Below are positions 1 to 8,762 of a DNA stretch of 64,000 nt, piece after piece. Source of the DNA: Bacteroidota bacterium (GTDB taxonomy: Bacteria; Bacteroidota; Bacteroidia; Flavobacteriales_E; Vicingaceae); the NCBI GenBank assembly GCA_013112545.1, contig JABFGJ010000007.1, positions 1 to 64,000 of the forward strand, in the 5' to 3' direction. Every line of letters starts with the position of its first letter. Position 1 is the stretch's first letter. Made by a program: the position numbers and the translations under genes. Under the pieces are notes generated by a model. It saw only the letters and a list, made by a program, of their open reading frames with translations. It was not told the DNA's origin and made no database searches.

Positions 1-43
1 GTTCGGGAGAGTATGCCTGTCTAGCCTAGGCTGATCATCGCCA
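1..43 (+). rRNA. rrf: 3' end of a 5S rRNA gene (cut by window start)
   Basis: The window opens with a GGGAGAGTA loop-E-type motif and ends in ATCATCGCC, the usual 3' end of bacterial 5S rRNA, followed by a hairpin and T-run. About 20 extra bases lie between GGGAGAGTA and ATCATCGCC compared with a standard 5S. Only the last third of the molecule is in the window, so an rRNA operon probably ends here. The extra bases are shared with the second copy at 235-277. Confidence 0.6.
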
Positions 44-53
44 TTTTTTTAAG

Positions 54-83
54 CTCGTAGTTTAAGTACTACGAGGTTTTTTT
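54..83 (+). terminator. Rho-independent terminator of the 5S copy
   Basis: Stem CTCGTAGT / ACTACGAG with a short TTAAGT-type loop is followed by a run of seven T. It is duplicated almost exactly at 286-316. Confidence 0.8.
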
Positions 84-132
84 ATGCTCTCTTTTTTGAT
101 TTATTTATTTTGTTAAGTCAGACAATAATAAT

Positions 133-277
133 AAGTATTAATTGCATTGAAATTCACTCTATCCATTAAGAACAGCGAAGTTAATCCGCCGCGGCGGAGC
201 AGACCATGTCCGCTAATGCGGATGGTACTAGGTATTCGGGAGAGTATGCCTGTCTAGCCTAGGCTGATCATCGCCAT
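133..277 (+). pseudogene. 5S rRNA-like sequence with degenerate 5' part
   Basis: The stretch CCATTAAGAACAGCGAAG (163-180) matches the loop B/C core of 5S rRNA. GATGGTACT and GGGAGAGTA match loop E, and the 3' end is the same as the copy at 1-43. The first about 30 bases do not pair with the 3' strand, so helix I cannot form. About 23 bases including a perfect GC-rich palindrome (185-198) sit between GAAGTTAA and the next 5S-like segment. It reads as a decayed or rearranged duplicate of the 5S gene with its terminator. A functional but aberrant 5S is the alternative. Confidence 0.5.
185..198. repeat. GC-rich palindrome TCCGCCGCGGCGGA
   Basis: Perfect 14-bp palindrome lying inside the 5S-like sequence where normal 5S has no such insertion. 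A related imperfect copy is at 12677-12692, also in non-coding DNA, so it may be a small dispersed palindromic element of this genome. Confidence 0.5.
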
Positions 278-285
278 TTTTTTAA

Positions 286-316
286 CCTCGTAGTTTAAGT
301 ACTACGAGGTTTTTTT
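286..316 (+). terminator. Rho-independent terminator (second copy)
   Basis: Stem CCTCGTAGT / ACTACGAGG (9 bp) with loop TTAAGT, then seven T. It closes the second 5S-like copy. Confidence 0.8.
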
Positions 317-609
317 ATGCCCTTTACGATTTAGTCAAACTGCGATGGACGATACCAAAAAGTGAGTCTGATGATTGATGAAGAGCTTATCTATATGTTA
401 TTTACGATTGTTATAACAACAAACTTCTAATGAATAAAAATAAAGGACTATCAAACTTAACATTCGATAAAACAATCTTTGCTAGCAATCATTGTTTACT
501 TCATTGGAGAAGGAGAGTTAGTTCAAATGCATTTTTAAGAACTATATTTCTCTTAAAACATTTTATTAAATAAGTTCACTCTTTACAAGAGTGCTTTTAG
601 CAATGTTTA

Positions 610-1347
610 TCAAGCTTGTACCTTTTTTAATTGGATGATATTAAGCCGATTTAAGATACGCATAATGAAAAAAGTAGGGTCAAATTCGTGCCAACGAACA
701 CCACCAAAGTTTGGGTTTCCGCTTCTTTTATGGTGGTTATTATGATAAGATTCTCCGAGCATTAAAAAATCGAATGGCAAGAAATTTTTAGAAGTGTCTT
801 TAACTTCAAAATTAACATAACCATATATATGAGCAAACCAATTGATAATTGCACCATGAATCGGAGCCATTAAAAATGCTATTGGAAGAAATAACCATTG
901 CCACCAAGCCGTTGCAAAAAAGAAAAAGAAGGCAGTGTAAGCTGCGCCCCACAATACTCGAGATAACATAGAACTAGCAAAAGTGTCGAAGCTTTTCCAT
1001 TGAGGAACGTTGATTAAAAACTTATCTTCTATTTGCACTTTCATTTTATTAATGTCTTGATACACATTTTTAGTTTTTAGCATCATATTGAAGAGTGTTT
1101 TATCATACTTTGGTGAGTGAACATCTTTCTCAGTATCTGCATAAGCATGGTGCATTCGGTGCATAATACCATAACCATATGCACTTAAATAGCTGCTTCC
1201 TTGAAATATCCAGGTTAAAATATAGGTGATTTTTTCTGCTCTATCAGACATTGTATAAGTTTGATGTGCAGCGTAACGATGTAAGAAAAAAGTTTGAAAA
1301 AACAAACCGCCGTACCATAGTACGAAAATGAAAATAAGTATAGCCAT
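610..1347 (-). CDS. Acyl-CoA desaturase / fatty-acid desaturase
   Basis: Membrane di-iron desaturase of 245 aa, expected to introduce a double bond into acyl chains at the inner membrane. The three histidine boxes of the stearoyl-CoA desaturase family are visible: HRYAAH near residue 24, HRMHH near 63 and HNNHH near 203. Hydrophobic segments at residues 2-20 and about 135-165 fit membrane hairpins. At 245 aa it is at the short end of the bacterial family but has all metal-ligand boxes. ATG start; it stands alone, with about 290 bp of empty DNA downstream and a PIG-L lipoprotein gene upstream on the same strand. Substrate and double-bond position cannot be read from the sequence. Confidence 0.9.
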   Translation of the reverse strand: MAILIFIFVLWYGGLFFQTFFLHRYAAHQTYTMSDRAEKITYILTWIFQGSSYLSAYGYGIMHRMHHAYADTEKDVHSPKYDKTLFNMMLKTKNVYQDINKMKVQIEDKFLINVPQWKSFDTFASSMLSRVLWGAAYTAFFFFFATAWWQWLFLPIAFLMAPIHGAIINWFAHIYGYVNFEVKDTSKNFLPFDFLMLGESYHNNHHKRSGNPNFGGVRWHEFDPTFFIMRILNRLNIIQLKKVQA

Positions 1348-1401
1348 AGATTAGTTATAAGTAGGCTGCGAAGTTCCTTATTAATAACTTATAAATGCAA
1401 T

Positions 1402-2289
1402 TTATTCATTGAATTTAATCACTCGAAAAAATTCGCGATCAAAAATTGAGAAATATTCCTCGGCGGAGTATTCTTCAAATGCAGGAATAAAAAAACTCAT
1501 AGTTTTTCTTTCTCTTTCGTTATAAGAAAGTAGAAAGTTCATTTTAGCTTCTGCTTCAGCTACAATATTTATTTCTACTGAAGGAGTAGGCATACCATCA
1601 GTTTTGTATGCTTTCTGCGCATTTACCCATCCATTTCCATCAAAACCCCAAGACTTCATTCGCTCTGAATGCCGATGCATGATGCTTGTTTCCATGTGGT
1701 CGGTAAAAACACTTTGATATATCGCTTTTGGATGTATAATGCTATCAATGGCTAGATCTAACACACTTTGGCTAACTAATACATGTTCAGGATGCCCGTA
1801 ACCGCCAATTTCATTATCTAATGTAAAAATCACTGTTGGTTTGAATGCTAATATTTTAACCTTTAGTTCTTGTTTTAATTCTTCAATTTTAAAGATTTTT
1901 TCAAATTCATTTTTTGGAAATGCTTCAAACAATAGTTTTTCTGGATTAGGGTTGCGATAAATTGACTCTGAAGTTAGACTCATAAATGAAACAGAGTCTA
2001 AAATATATGTGCAAGCTCTTTGATGTGCTGTATTTCTCGACTCTCCTTTATCTAAACTAAAGGTTTGGATTTTCCATCCCTTTTTGTTGAGCATTGAAAT
2101 AGTGCCAGTCATGGCGCACATATAATCATCGTGTGCAATAATTACTAAAGCCCTCTTTTCTTTAATTTGACTTAAAAAAGTATCTTCTGGATAGCTTTCT
2201 ATAGCAGCGTATTGCTTCACTTCTTCTCGTTGACATGCCCACGAAAACAAAACAAAAAATATAATCGGAATTAATTTATATTGGTTCAT
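1402..2289 (-). CDS. PIG-L/LmbE-family deacetylase lipoprotein
   Basis: 295 aa from the chosen ATG. The longer frame (to 2340) adds 17 residues ahead of a clear lipoprotein signal, so the inner start is preferred: MNQYKLIPIIFFVLF followed by a lipobox ending in Cys (SWAC). The PIG-L fold is indicated by AHDD (family AHPDD, zinc-binding and catalytic Asp) and by GHPEHV in the second half, which supplies the third zinc ligand. The family removes acetyl groups from GlcNAc-type sugars; the substrate here is unknown. The signal predicts a protein anchored outside the inner membrane, which is unusual for cytosolic PIG-L enzymes but common in Bacteroidota. Confidence 0.85.
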   Translation of the reverse strand: MNQYKLIPIIFFVLFSWACQREEVKQYAAIESYPEDTFLSQIKEKRALVIIAHDDYMCAMTGTISMLNKKGWKIQTFSLDKGESRNTAHQRACTYILDSVSFMSLTSESIYRNPNPEKLLFEAFPKNEFEKIFKIEELKQELKVKILAFKPTVIFTLDNEIGGYGHPEHVLVSQSVLDLAIDSIIHPKAIYQSVFTDHMETSIMHRHSERMKSWGFDGNGWVNAQKAYKTDGMPTPSVEINIVAEAEAKMNFLLSYNERERKTMSFFIPAFEEYSAEEYFSIFDREFFRVIKFNE

Positions 2290-2358
2290 CTTTTTTAGCA
2301 AAAGTATAAGCAGTATGTAGTTAATTGATAATCCAAACAATAGAAAGTCTGACCATTT

Positions 2359-3264
2359 TCAAAGGTTTGCCTTATTTCTATATGCTTTCGGCGAAATTCC
2401 TTCATGATTTTTAAAAAACCGGCTGAAATGTGTAGGCTCTCTAAATCCTAATTGAAAGGCAATTTCTTTTGAATTTAAATGTGTATTCTTCAATAGTGAT
2501 CTGGCAGCAGCTACCGTTCTTTTTTGAATCCAATCATTTACGGTTTTCCCACTTTTACTCTTAATTACAGTATTAAAATAATTGGGGTGTAAGTTTAGTT
2601 TTGAAGCATAATCTTGAACATTTAGTGGTTTGTATTCTTGTTTTGAATCATTAACTTTTTTGAATTCTTGTTCTAAAAATTTTTTGAACTTAGTTATGAT
2701 TAGAGATTCGTTATTAATGAAGTAATCTTGATTTTTCCATGCTTTTTCTTTGCATTTTAAAAGTAATGTAATAAACAAATTGCTAATGATTTTTGCTGTC
2801 ATTTCAGTATGCTCTTGAAATTCAGCGAAAAGTGCTAAATAGATTCTTTCGAACGATTCAAACTCTTTAGTATTAAGTGTAGAAGGAGGAATAACCTCTG
2901 CTAATAAAAATGGGAACTCATCAAAAATGGTGTGGTATATATTTTCTCTTAAAAAATTTTCTGAAAAAGTAATCAAGTAGGCATTTTCACAGGTGTCTAT
3001 TCTAAATGATTTAATATGTCCTGGATTTGTAAAATATATGGTGTTTGGTTTTACTACAAACTCTTGGTCATCTACCGTGTAAATTCCTGAGCCGTTTTTA
3101 ATAAAGACAAAAGAAAAATAATTTGACCTAAATATTCCTGAATGGAAAGGGAATTTTTTGTGAATTTGGGATAAAGAATGAATTGTAAAATCCATCCTTT
3201 GGGTCAATGGTAAGCTAAATGACTTGTAAAGGTCAGAAATAGTGTCATGTGTATTTACTTTCAA
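2359..3264 (-). CDS. AraC-family transcriptional regulator
   Basis: 301 aa. An N-terminal cupin-like ligand/dimer domain (about residues 30-130, with FSFVFIKNGSGIYTVDD and FTNPGH) is followed by a C-terminal double helix-turn-helix (about 200-297) ending in the AraC signature GFREPTHFSRFFKNHEGISPKAYR. The frame opens with TTG at 3264: an in-frame stop lies three codons upstream and the next Met is residue 24, inside the conserved N-terminal region, so TTG is probably the true start. Target genes are unknown; no neighbour is divergent. Confidence 0.88.
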   Translation of the reverse strand: MKVNTHDTISDLYKSFSLPLTQRMDFTIHSLSQIHKKFPFHSGIFRSNYFSFVFIKNGSGIYTVDDQEFVVKPNTIYFTNPGHIKSFRIDTCENAYLITFSENFLRENIYHTIFDEFPFLLAEVIPPSTLNTKEFESFERIYLALFAEFQEHTEMTAKIISNLFITLLLKCKEKAWKNQDYFINNESLIITKFKKFLEQEFKKVNDSKQEYKPLNVQDYASKLNLHPNYFNTVIKSKSGKTVNDWIQKRTVAAARSLLKNTHLNSKEIAFQLGFREPTHFSRFFKNHEGISPKAYRNKANL

Positions 3265-3358
3265 ATTTTAAAGTTTTATTTGAAAGGAAATTTAATGTTT
3301 TTATAGGTGATTTTAAGTTTTATCTAAAATACAACTAAAAGGAGATAATAAAGACTTA

Positions 3359-3658
3359 CTAATTGATATGAGGTGCAATTATAGAGGCCAATTGCTGTGC
3401 AGGAATTACCCCAGACTGTTGCCATTTTATTTCTCCATTTTTAAATAAAATAAGCGTAGGAACACCACGGACTTGATATTTTTGAGCAACAGCAGGATTT
3501 TTATCTACATCCACCTTAATGATTTTAGCTTTTCCATGAACCAAGCCAGCTAAATCTTTTAAAATAGGTGCCATGGCTTTGCAAGGGCCGCACCATTCTG
3601 CGAAAAAATCAACCAAAACTGGAGTTTCACTATTTATGAGTTCATTAAATTTTGACAT
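3359..3658 (-). CDS. trxA: Thioredoxin
   Basis: 99-aa single-domain thioredoxin. The redox site WCGPC is at residues 22-26, with the cis-Pro motif GVPT near residue 75. No signal peptide, so a cytosolic disulfide reductase working with thioredoxin reductase. ATG start. A TAATTTTG promoter element lies 24 bp upstream. A four-copy 11-bp repeat sits between this gene and the DUF2130 gene further upstream. Confidence 0.95.
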   Translation of the reverse strand: MSKFNELINSETPVLVDFFAEWCGPCKAMAPILKDLAGLVHGKAKIIKVDVDKNPAVAQKYQVRGVPTLILFKNGEIKWQQSGVIPAQQLASIIAPHIN

Positions 3659-3681
3659 GCTCTTTTCATTTTAATTATTAA

Positions 3682-3689
3682 CAAAATTA
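3682..3689 (-). promoter_or_regulatory. Promoter -7 element of thioredoxin gene
   Basis: TAATTTTG on the minus strand matches the Bacteroidota -7 consensus TAnnTTTG. No convincing -33 TTG is seen. Confidence 0.45.
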
Positions 3690-3741
3690 AGCTTAACTGA
3701 ATACTAATGTGTAACCTACATCACATACCTTATCTTAATTC

Positions 3742-3785
3742 GCACTTTAAAAGCACTTTAAAAGCACTTTAAAAGCACTTTATAA
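3742..3785. repeat. Four tandem copies of an 11-bp unit (GCACTTTAAAA)
   Basis: The unit GCACTTTAAAA is repeated perfectly three times (3742-3774); a fourth copy differs only in its last bases. It lies between the end of the DUF2130 gene and the thioredoxin promoter. Spacing of one helical turn per unit could suit a regulator array, but slippage alone could also make it. Confidence 0.85.
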
Positions 3786-3812
3786 CATTGAAATTTAGAA
3801 GAGTAGAAAAAC

Positions 3813-5093
3813 TTATTCTAATTCTAAACGATTTTGCTCATCCTCTGATTCTCCAGGTAATTCTAACGCTTTTACAGATTGAATTGCATTTCCTGCAATT
3901 CCTTTTATTGAGCTATGCATTTCGATAGTGTTTAAAATTACTTTATCTAATTGCTTTTCACGTTGTTTCCATATCCGTTGGAATGATCGTTTTTCACTAT
4001 CTAAGTCATTTTTCATTTGAGTAAAGCCTTCTACAATAGCTTCAACCTGCATTCTAAATGTGTTGCTTGTTAAAAAATCATAGAGCATAGTCATCTTATC
4101 TCCTTTGTTTTCTTGCGAACCTACAGCTATGTTTACTTGTATAATTGATTCACGTAATACTGCGCAAAGTCCTTTAAACTCCTCGAAATTACAAATCCAA
4201 ATTCCATCTTTCAAACCCATTCTTTCCATGTCAGATGGCATTACCTCAGTAACTAGAACCCCTATATTTGCAGACCTTTCTCTAATGTCTGCTTTAAATT
4301 TTTCGATCCAAGTTGGTTGAAAATCTTTGGTTCTTTTACTTTCATAATAGATGGAACCGCAGTTTTGAATTGTTCTTGTATTTACAATTTGAAGACAATC
4401 GCCGCCACGAGCTCCTTTTTTTATCTCATCAATGGTGTCTAATGGGAACTGAGAGGTAAGCCATTCTTCGATTGCTAGTTCTTGTACTTCCCCTTGTAAT
4501 TGCATAGAGCCCTGCTCTTGCTTGCGTTTCATTTCTTCGGTTAGTTTTTTTTGGTCTTCCAATTGCTTTTGCATTTCTTTAAAACGCAATTCATTTTTTT
4601 CTTCTTCAGCTTTCCTGATTCTTTCTCTTTCAGTTAAAAGGGTTTCATTTAATTTTTTCTCTGCTTCTGCTTGAGCAGCTTCTTTTAATTCTCCTTTTTC
4701 GCGTTTCAATTTTTCAATTTCAGCTTTAGAGCGATTAAGTTCTTTTACTTGTTCTGACTTTTCATTTAATTCTTTTTGCAATGCTGAAAATTGATCAGCC
4801 TGCTCTTCTATCAGCTTGCTTCGGAGTTTTTCTTCTACTTGTTTTCGCTCTTCCCTTAATTGCTTTTCTAATCGCTCTTGAAAAAGTTCATTCTCTTGTT
4901 TTTTCTTGCGTTCAAAATCAAGTTTTTCCTGCTTTAGCTTTTCCTCCTCAGCCTCATATTTCTTTTTCTCTATGGCAATTTGAGCTTGGTATTTTTGCTT
5001 GATTTCATCTTCTAACTGGTGAGCTAAGATATCTTGAACATCGATGCTTGTTCCACAATTAGGACAACTGATTTGATTTTTATCACTTTTCAT
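3813..5093 (-). CDS. DUF2130 coiled-coil protein with nuclease-like domain
   Basis: 426 aa from the ATG at 5093; the longer frame to 5132 adds a poor N-terminus. Residues 8-16 contain a CPNCG zinc-knuckle half. About 30-210 is a highly charged coiled coil rich in E, K, Q and R. The C-terminal half is the DUF2130 domain. Within it GGDCLQ and YYESKRTKDF resemble the D...ExK core of restriction-endonuclease-like folds, so a role with DNA is possible but unproven. A functional assignment does not exist for the family. No operon partner; about 210 bp separate it from the response regulator upstream. Confidence 0.8.
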   Translation of the reverse strand: MKSDKNQISCPNCGTSIDVQDILAHQLEDEIKQKYQAQIAIEKKKYEAEEEKLKQEKLDFERKKKQENELFQERLEKQLREERKQVEEKLRSKLIEEQADQFSALQKELNEKSEQVKELNRSKAEIEKLKREKGELKEAAQAEAEKKLNETLLTERERIRKAEEEKNELRFKEMQKQLEDQKKLTEEMKRKQEQGSMQLQGEVQELAIEEWLTSQFPLDTIDEIKKGARGGDCLQIVNTRTIQNCGSIYYESKRTKDFQPTWIEKFKADIRERSANIGVLVTEVMPSDMERMGLKDGIWICNFEEFKGLCAVLRESIIQVNIAVGSQENKGDKMTMLYDFLTSNTFRMQVEAIVEGFTQMKNDLDSEKRSFQRIWKQREKQLDKVILNTIEMHSSIKGIAGNAIQSVKALELPGESEDEQNRLELE

Positions 5094-5306
5094 AAAAAAT
5101 AATTTTGTTAAAATTACAAGATTACTTTGCAATTAAAAAGTATCTTGATATTCAAAGCGTTTTATTTGTGAATAGTCTAGCGTCAGTAGGTTTATCTAGT
5201 TTACTTTTTGTCCATAAATGTTTGCTTTTTTTCTGAATACGCATTGAATTGATATATCGAGATTATATATACTAGTTAATTGAATTTAGCAGACTTTACA
5301 ATAACC

Positions 5307-6473
5307 CTACTTAGGTGTTACATACATTTCAACGTCTTGTTCACTAATTTCATTGCCACCTAAAATTATTAAACGCTCTACTACATTTCTAAGTTCTCTG
5401 ATATTACCTGTCCAATTATAATTGCAGAGTGCTTTTAATGCTGCAACAGAAATTGTTTTTAGTGGACTACCTTGTTCTACACATACTCGATTTAGAAAGA
5501 AATCGACCAAAGCAGGAATATCATCTCTTCGGTCGTTTAAAGCAGGAACATGAATTAAAATAACGCTTAATCGATGGTATAAATCTTCTCTAAAATTACC
5601 CTCGTTAATTTCTTTGCGAAGATCTTTATTGGTTGCAGCTATCACCCGAACATTGATTTTGATGTCTTTTTCACCACCTACACGAGTAATCTTATTCTCT
5701 TGTAAAGCACGCAAGACCTTTGCTTGTGCAGAAGCACTCATGTCGCCTATTTCATCTAAGAAAATGGTTCCGCCTTGAGCTTGTTCAAATTTTCCTTTTT
5801 TCTCTTTTACGGCCGATGTAAATGCGCCTTTTTCATGACCAAATAGTTCGCTTTCAATTAATTCACTTGGAATTGCAGCACAGTTTACTTCTATAAATGG
5901 CTTCGTTTTTCGATTCGAATTTTGGTGCAAATTTCTAGCGACTAATTCTTTCCCAGTTCCATTACCTCCGGTGATTAAAACACGAGCATCAGTTGGAGCA
6001 ACCTTTTCAATCATGTCTTTTACTTTCTCAATTCCTTCACTTTCGCCAATGATATCATTGAGTTTGCTTTTATATACTTTCTTTTTTAGCTCCTTTGTTT
6101 CTTCCACTAGTTCATTTCGCTCTAGTGCATTTCTTACAGTAACAAGCAAACGATTTAAGTCTAGAGGTTTTGCGATATAGTCAAACGCTCCAATTTTTAT
6201 TGCTTCAACCGCAGTTTCAATGTTACCATGCCCCGAAATCATTACAATAGGAGATTCGTAATGAATATCTTGTAGTTTTTGTAATAACTCTATGCCATCT
6301 ATTTTGGGCATTTTAATGTCGCAGAGAATTAAATCAAATTTCCCACTTTGAGCTTTTGCAAAACCTTCTTCACCATCTTCAGCTGTTTCAACTTTAAATT
6401 TTTCGAATTCAAGGATTTCTTGCAATGTTGACCTAATCGGTCTTTCGTCGTCTATGATTAAAATTTTTGCCAT
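5307..6473 (-). CDS. NtrC-like sigma-54 response regulator without Fis HTH
   Basis: 388 aa from the ATG at 6473 (a TTG three bases earlier is not needed). Receiver domain at 1-120 with acidic pocket D8-D9, phospho-acceptor D52 and the K of the AKPL motif. AAA+ sigma-54 interaction domain at about 140-375: Walker A is GGNGTGKE, Walker B is GGTIFLDEIGD, followed by an arginine-rich sensor region and RNVVERL. The sigma-54 contact loop reads GAFTSA instead of GAFTGA. The protein stops at the end of the AAA+ domain, so the C-terminal Fis DNA-binding domain of NtrC (60-80 aa) is absent. It would have to act from solution or through a partner. It follows the ABC permease gene by 3 bp and is surely cotranscribed; no histidine kinase is nearby. 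Confidence 0.9.
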   Translation of the reverse strand: MAKILIIDDERPIRSTLQEILEFEKFKVETAEDGEEGFAKAQSGKFDLILCDIKMPKIDGIELLQKLQDIHYESPIVMISGHGNIETAVEAIKIGAFDYIAKPLDLNRLLVTVRNALERNELVEETKELKKKVYKSKLNDIIGESEGIEKVKDMIEKVAPTDARVLITGGNGTGKELVARNLHQNSNRKTKPFIEVNCAAIPSELIESELFGHEKGAFTSAVKEKKGKFEQAQGGTIFLDEIGDMSASAQAKVLRALQENKITRVGGEKDIKINVRVIAATNKDLRKEINEGNFREDLYHRLSVILIHVPALNDRRDDIPALVDFFLNRVCVEQGSPLKTISVAALKALCNYNWTGNIRELRNVVERLIILGGNEISEQDVEMYVTPK

Positions 6474-6476
6474 CAA

Positions 6477-7811
6477 TTATCCTTTATAAAAAAGCCACTT
6501 GCCAATTTCTTTGAAATTTATTTTTTTACCATACATTAATATACCTGTTCGATAAATTTTTCCGGCCATCATGGTAGAGCTAATAAAAGTGGCCACTAAA
6601 ATAACCATCGATAAGGCAACCTCCCAACCAGCAACACCAAAAGGTATTCTAACCATCATAACTATGGGCGAAGTAAAAGGAATAATTGAAGCCCAGAAAG
6701 CAAGTGAACCATCGGGGTTGTCCATCACAACTTGTGCTATAACTATTGAAACAATTAAAGGCATAGTAACTGGCATCATAAACTGCTGGGTGTCGGTTTC
6801 GTTGTCAACCGCTGAGCCAATGGCGGCAAATAAAGAGCCGTAAAATAAATATCCTCCTAGGAAGTAGAATATAAAACAGCCAATAACCAGAGGGAAATTG
6901 ATTAAGGAAAGTTTATAATTTAATTCTGCGAAGATGTTTTTTTCGCTTTTCACGACATCATTATCTCCTTTTTCTGGATTAAACTCCTCTAATTGTTTGA
7001 CTTGTTCAGTTTTTACATCTCTAATTTCATCACTAAATGCTGATTGTGCGATGGTGACAAATGCGGTTGAAAGTACGATCCATAAAGCAACCTGAGTTAA
7101 AGCAACTAAAGCAATCCCAATAATTTTCCCCATCATTAACTCAAAAGGTTTAACTGATGATATAATTACTTCAATTATTCGATTGGTTTTTTCTTCTATA
7201 ACTCCTCGCATAACTTGTACGCCAAATAGGAAAATGAAAAAATAGATAAACATGGCCAAAACCAGACCAACGCCTGTAGCTAGGCTATCAGCAGACTCTT
7301 CCGATTTCCCGTCTTCGGTAATTTTATTAGACACAATTCTAACTTTTGGCCGCAAACCAGAAATTTGATCAACGCTTAGGTTGTATAGATCTTCTAATTT
7401 TTTATTTTCTATGGTTTTAGCAATTTGCTCTTCCATGTATCGGATAGAACTTCCTTTTGGTTTGTCTTTATAAAAAATTTGAGCCGTTTGTGGTAAAGAG
7501 ACGATGACCTTTGGAATATGCAATACGGCAGTGTAATCTCCTTTATTATTTAAGTCATTTTGGGCATCTTTTAAACTTCTAAACGTATGCTCAAAGCTAA
7601 CTTCTTCTGTATTTTTTAATTCGTTGATGAATAAACCAGACTCATCAATAACCTCTACCAATTGAGAATCCTCTTCGTTAGTTGCTAGCCAAGCAGGAAC
7701 TATCATAAGTGCCGCAATTAAAAGTGGGCCAACAATACTCATGATTAAGAACGATTTTTTCTTAACTCGAACTAAGTACTCTCTTTGTATAATTAAACTA
7801 ATCTTACTCAT
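6477..7811 (-). CDS. ABC-2 type exporter permease (NatB-like)
   Basis: 444-aa membrane subunit. One N-terminal transmembrane helix (about 20-42) is followed by a large extracytoplasmic loop to about residue 180, then five or six helices in the C-terminal half, the usual ABC-2/NatB layout. VIEEKTNRIIEVIISSVKPFELMMGKI is the conserved cytoplasmic coupling region. It is encoded 4 bp after its ATPase gene and 3 bp before an NtrC-like regulator. NatAB relatives export Na+ or small compounds; the substrate here is unknown. Confidence 0.88.
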   Translation of the reverse strand: MSKISLIIQREYLVRVKKKSFLIMSIVGPLLIAALMIVPAWLATNEEDSQLVEVIDESGLFINELKNTEEVSFEHTFRSLKDAQNDLNNKGDYTAVLHIPKVIVSLPQTAQIFYKDKPKGSSIRYMEEQIAKTIENKKLEDLYNLSVDQISGLRPKVRIVSNKITEDGKSEESADSLATGVGLVLAMFIYFFIFLFGVQVMRGVIEEKTNRIIEVIISSVKPFELMMGKIIGIALVALTQVALWIVLSTAFVTIAQSAFSDEIRDVKTEQVKQLEEFNPEKGDNDVVKSEKNIFAELNYKLSLINFPLVIGCFIFYFLGGYLFYGSLFAAIGSAVDNETDTQQFMMPVTMPLIVSIVIAQVVMDNPDGSLAFWASIIPFTSPIVMMVRIPFGVAGWEVALSMVILVATFISSTMMAGKIYRTGILMYGKKINFKEIGKWLFYKG

Positions 7812-7815
7812 AATC

Positions 7816-8742
7816 CTATTTGTTTGAAGTTGCTTCTACTTGTTTAATAAAAATATCACTCATGCTTGGTATTATTTCTTCTAGCCCAAACACTTCTACT
7901 TCTGATACGATTGCTTTCAATAAATCATTAGGCGATTTATGTTCCAATAATCGAACTCTGGCTTTTTTGTATTCGTTATTTTCATTAGAATCGATCAGTT
8001 CACAACCTGTCCATAATGCGTTTGTAAAACCAATCATGTTGCCTTTAAAAGTTACTTCGTAAATTCCTTCTTTAAAATCTTGTTGAATTTGTTTAACAGG
8101 TCCACTCAGAATTTTTTTTGAATTGTTAATTAAGGCAATGTGTTCACAAATTTCTTCAACAGAGCCCATGTTGTGAGTAGATAAAATAATGCTTGAACCT
8201 TCATCTTTTAAACGCAAGATTTCGGATTGTATTAACTTGGCATTTATCGGATCGAAACCACTAAATGGTTCATCTAGTATGAGCAGTTTAGGGTCATGTA
8301 AAACAGTAATAATAAATTGTACTTTTTGTGCCATTCCTTTCGAAAGTTCTTCCACCTTTTTATTCCACCAAGGTGTAATTTCAAATTTTTCAAACCAAAT
8401 TTTCAATTTTGCTTTAGCATCTTTCTTGCTCATTCCCTTTAATTGAGCCAAATACAAAGCTTGTTCGCCGACTTCCATTTTTTTATACAAACCTCTTTCT
8501 TCGGGTAAATATCCAATCATGGAGATGTGTTTTTGAGCTAGTGGTTCTCCATTTAATAGTATTGTTCCTGAGTCGGGTGCAGTAATTTGATTGATAATTC
8601 GAATAAATGAAGTTTTTCCAGCTCCATTAGGTCCAAGCAATCCATATATACAACCCTTTGGAACCTCTATGCTAACTCCATCTAATGCCCTATGACTGGC
8701 ATATTGTTTTACAATGTTTTCTGCTACTAAAATTGAATCCAT
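7816..8742 (-). CDS. ABC exporter ATP-binding subunit (NatA-like)
   Basis: 308 aa. The nucleotide-binding domain occupies about 1-220: Walker A GPNGAGKT near residue 38, signature LSKGMAQ near 138, Walker B LLILDEPF near 158 and switch His in STHN near 192. A C-terminal extension of about 85 aa matches DUF4162-type tails of NatA-like proteins. It drives the permease encoded 4 bp downstream. A TATATTTG element lies about 20 bp upstream (8763-8770, minus), back to back with the promoter region of the Omp28-like gene. Confidence 0.92.
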   Translation of the reverse strand: MDSILVAENIVKQYASHRALDGVSIEVPKGCIYGLLGPNGAGKTSFIRIINQITAPDSGTILLNGEPLAQKHISMIGYLPEERGLYKKMEVGEQALYLAQLKGMSKKDAKAKLKIWFEKFEITPWWNKKVEELSKGMAQKVQFIITVLHDPKLLILDEPFSGFDPINAKLIQSEILRLKDEGSSIILSTHNMGSVEEICEHIALINNSKKILSGPVKQIQQDFKEGIYEVTFKGNMIGFTNALWTGCELIDSNENNEYKKARVRLLEHKSPNDLLKAIVSEVEVFGLEEIIPSMSDIFIKQVEATSNK

Positions 8743-8762
8743 ATCTCTATTTACAGTTTTTA

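Noticed and set aside
3742-3785. Possible CRISPR array
   Set aside because: The units are only 11 bp and directly adjacent with no spacers; no cas gene is in the window.
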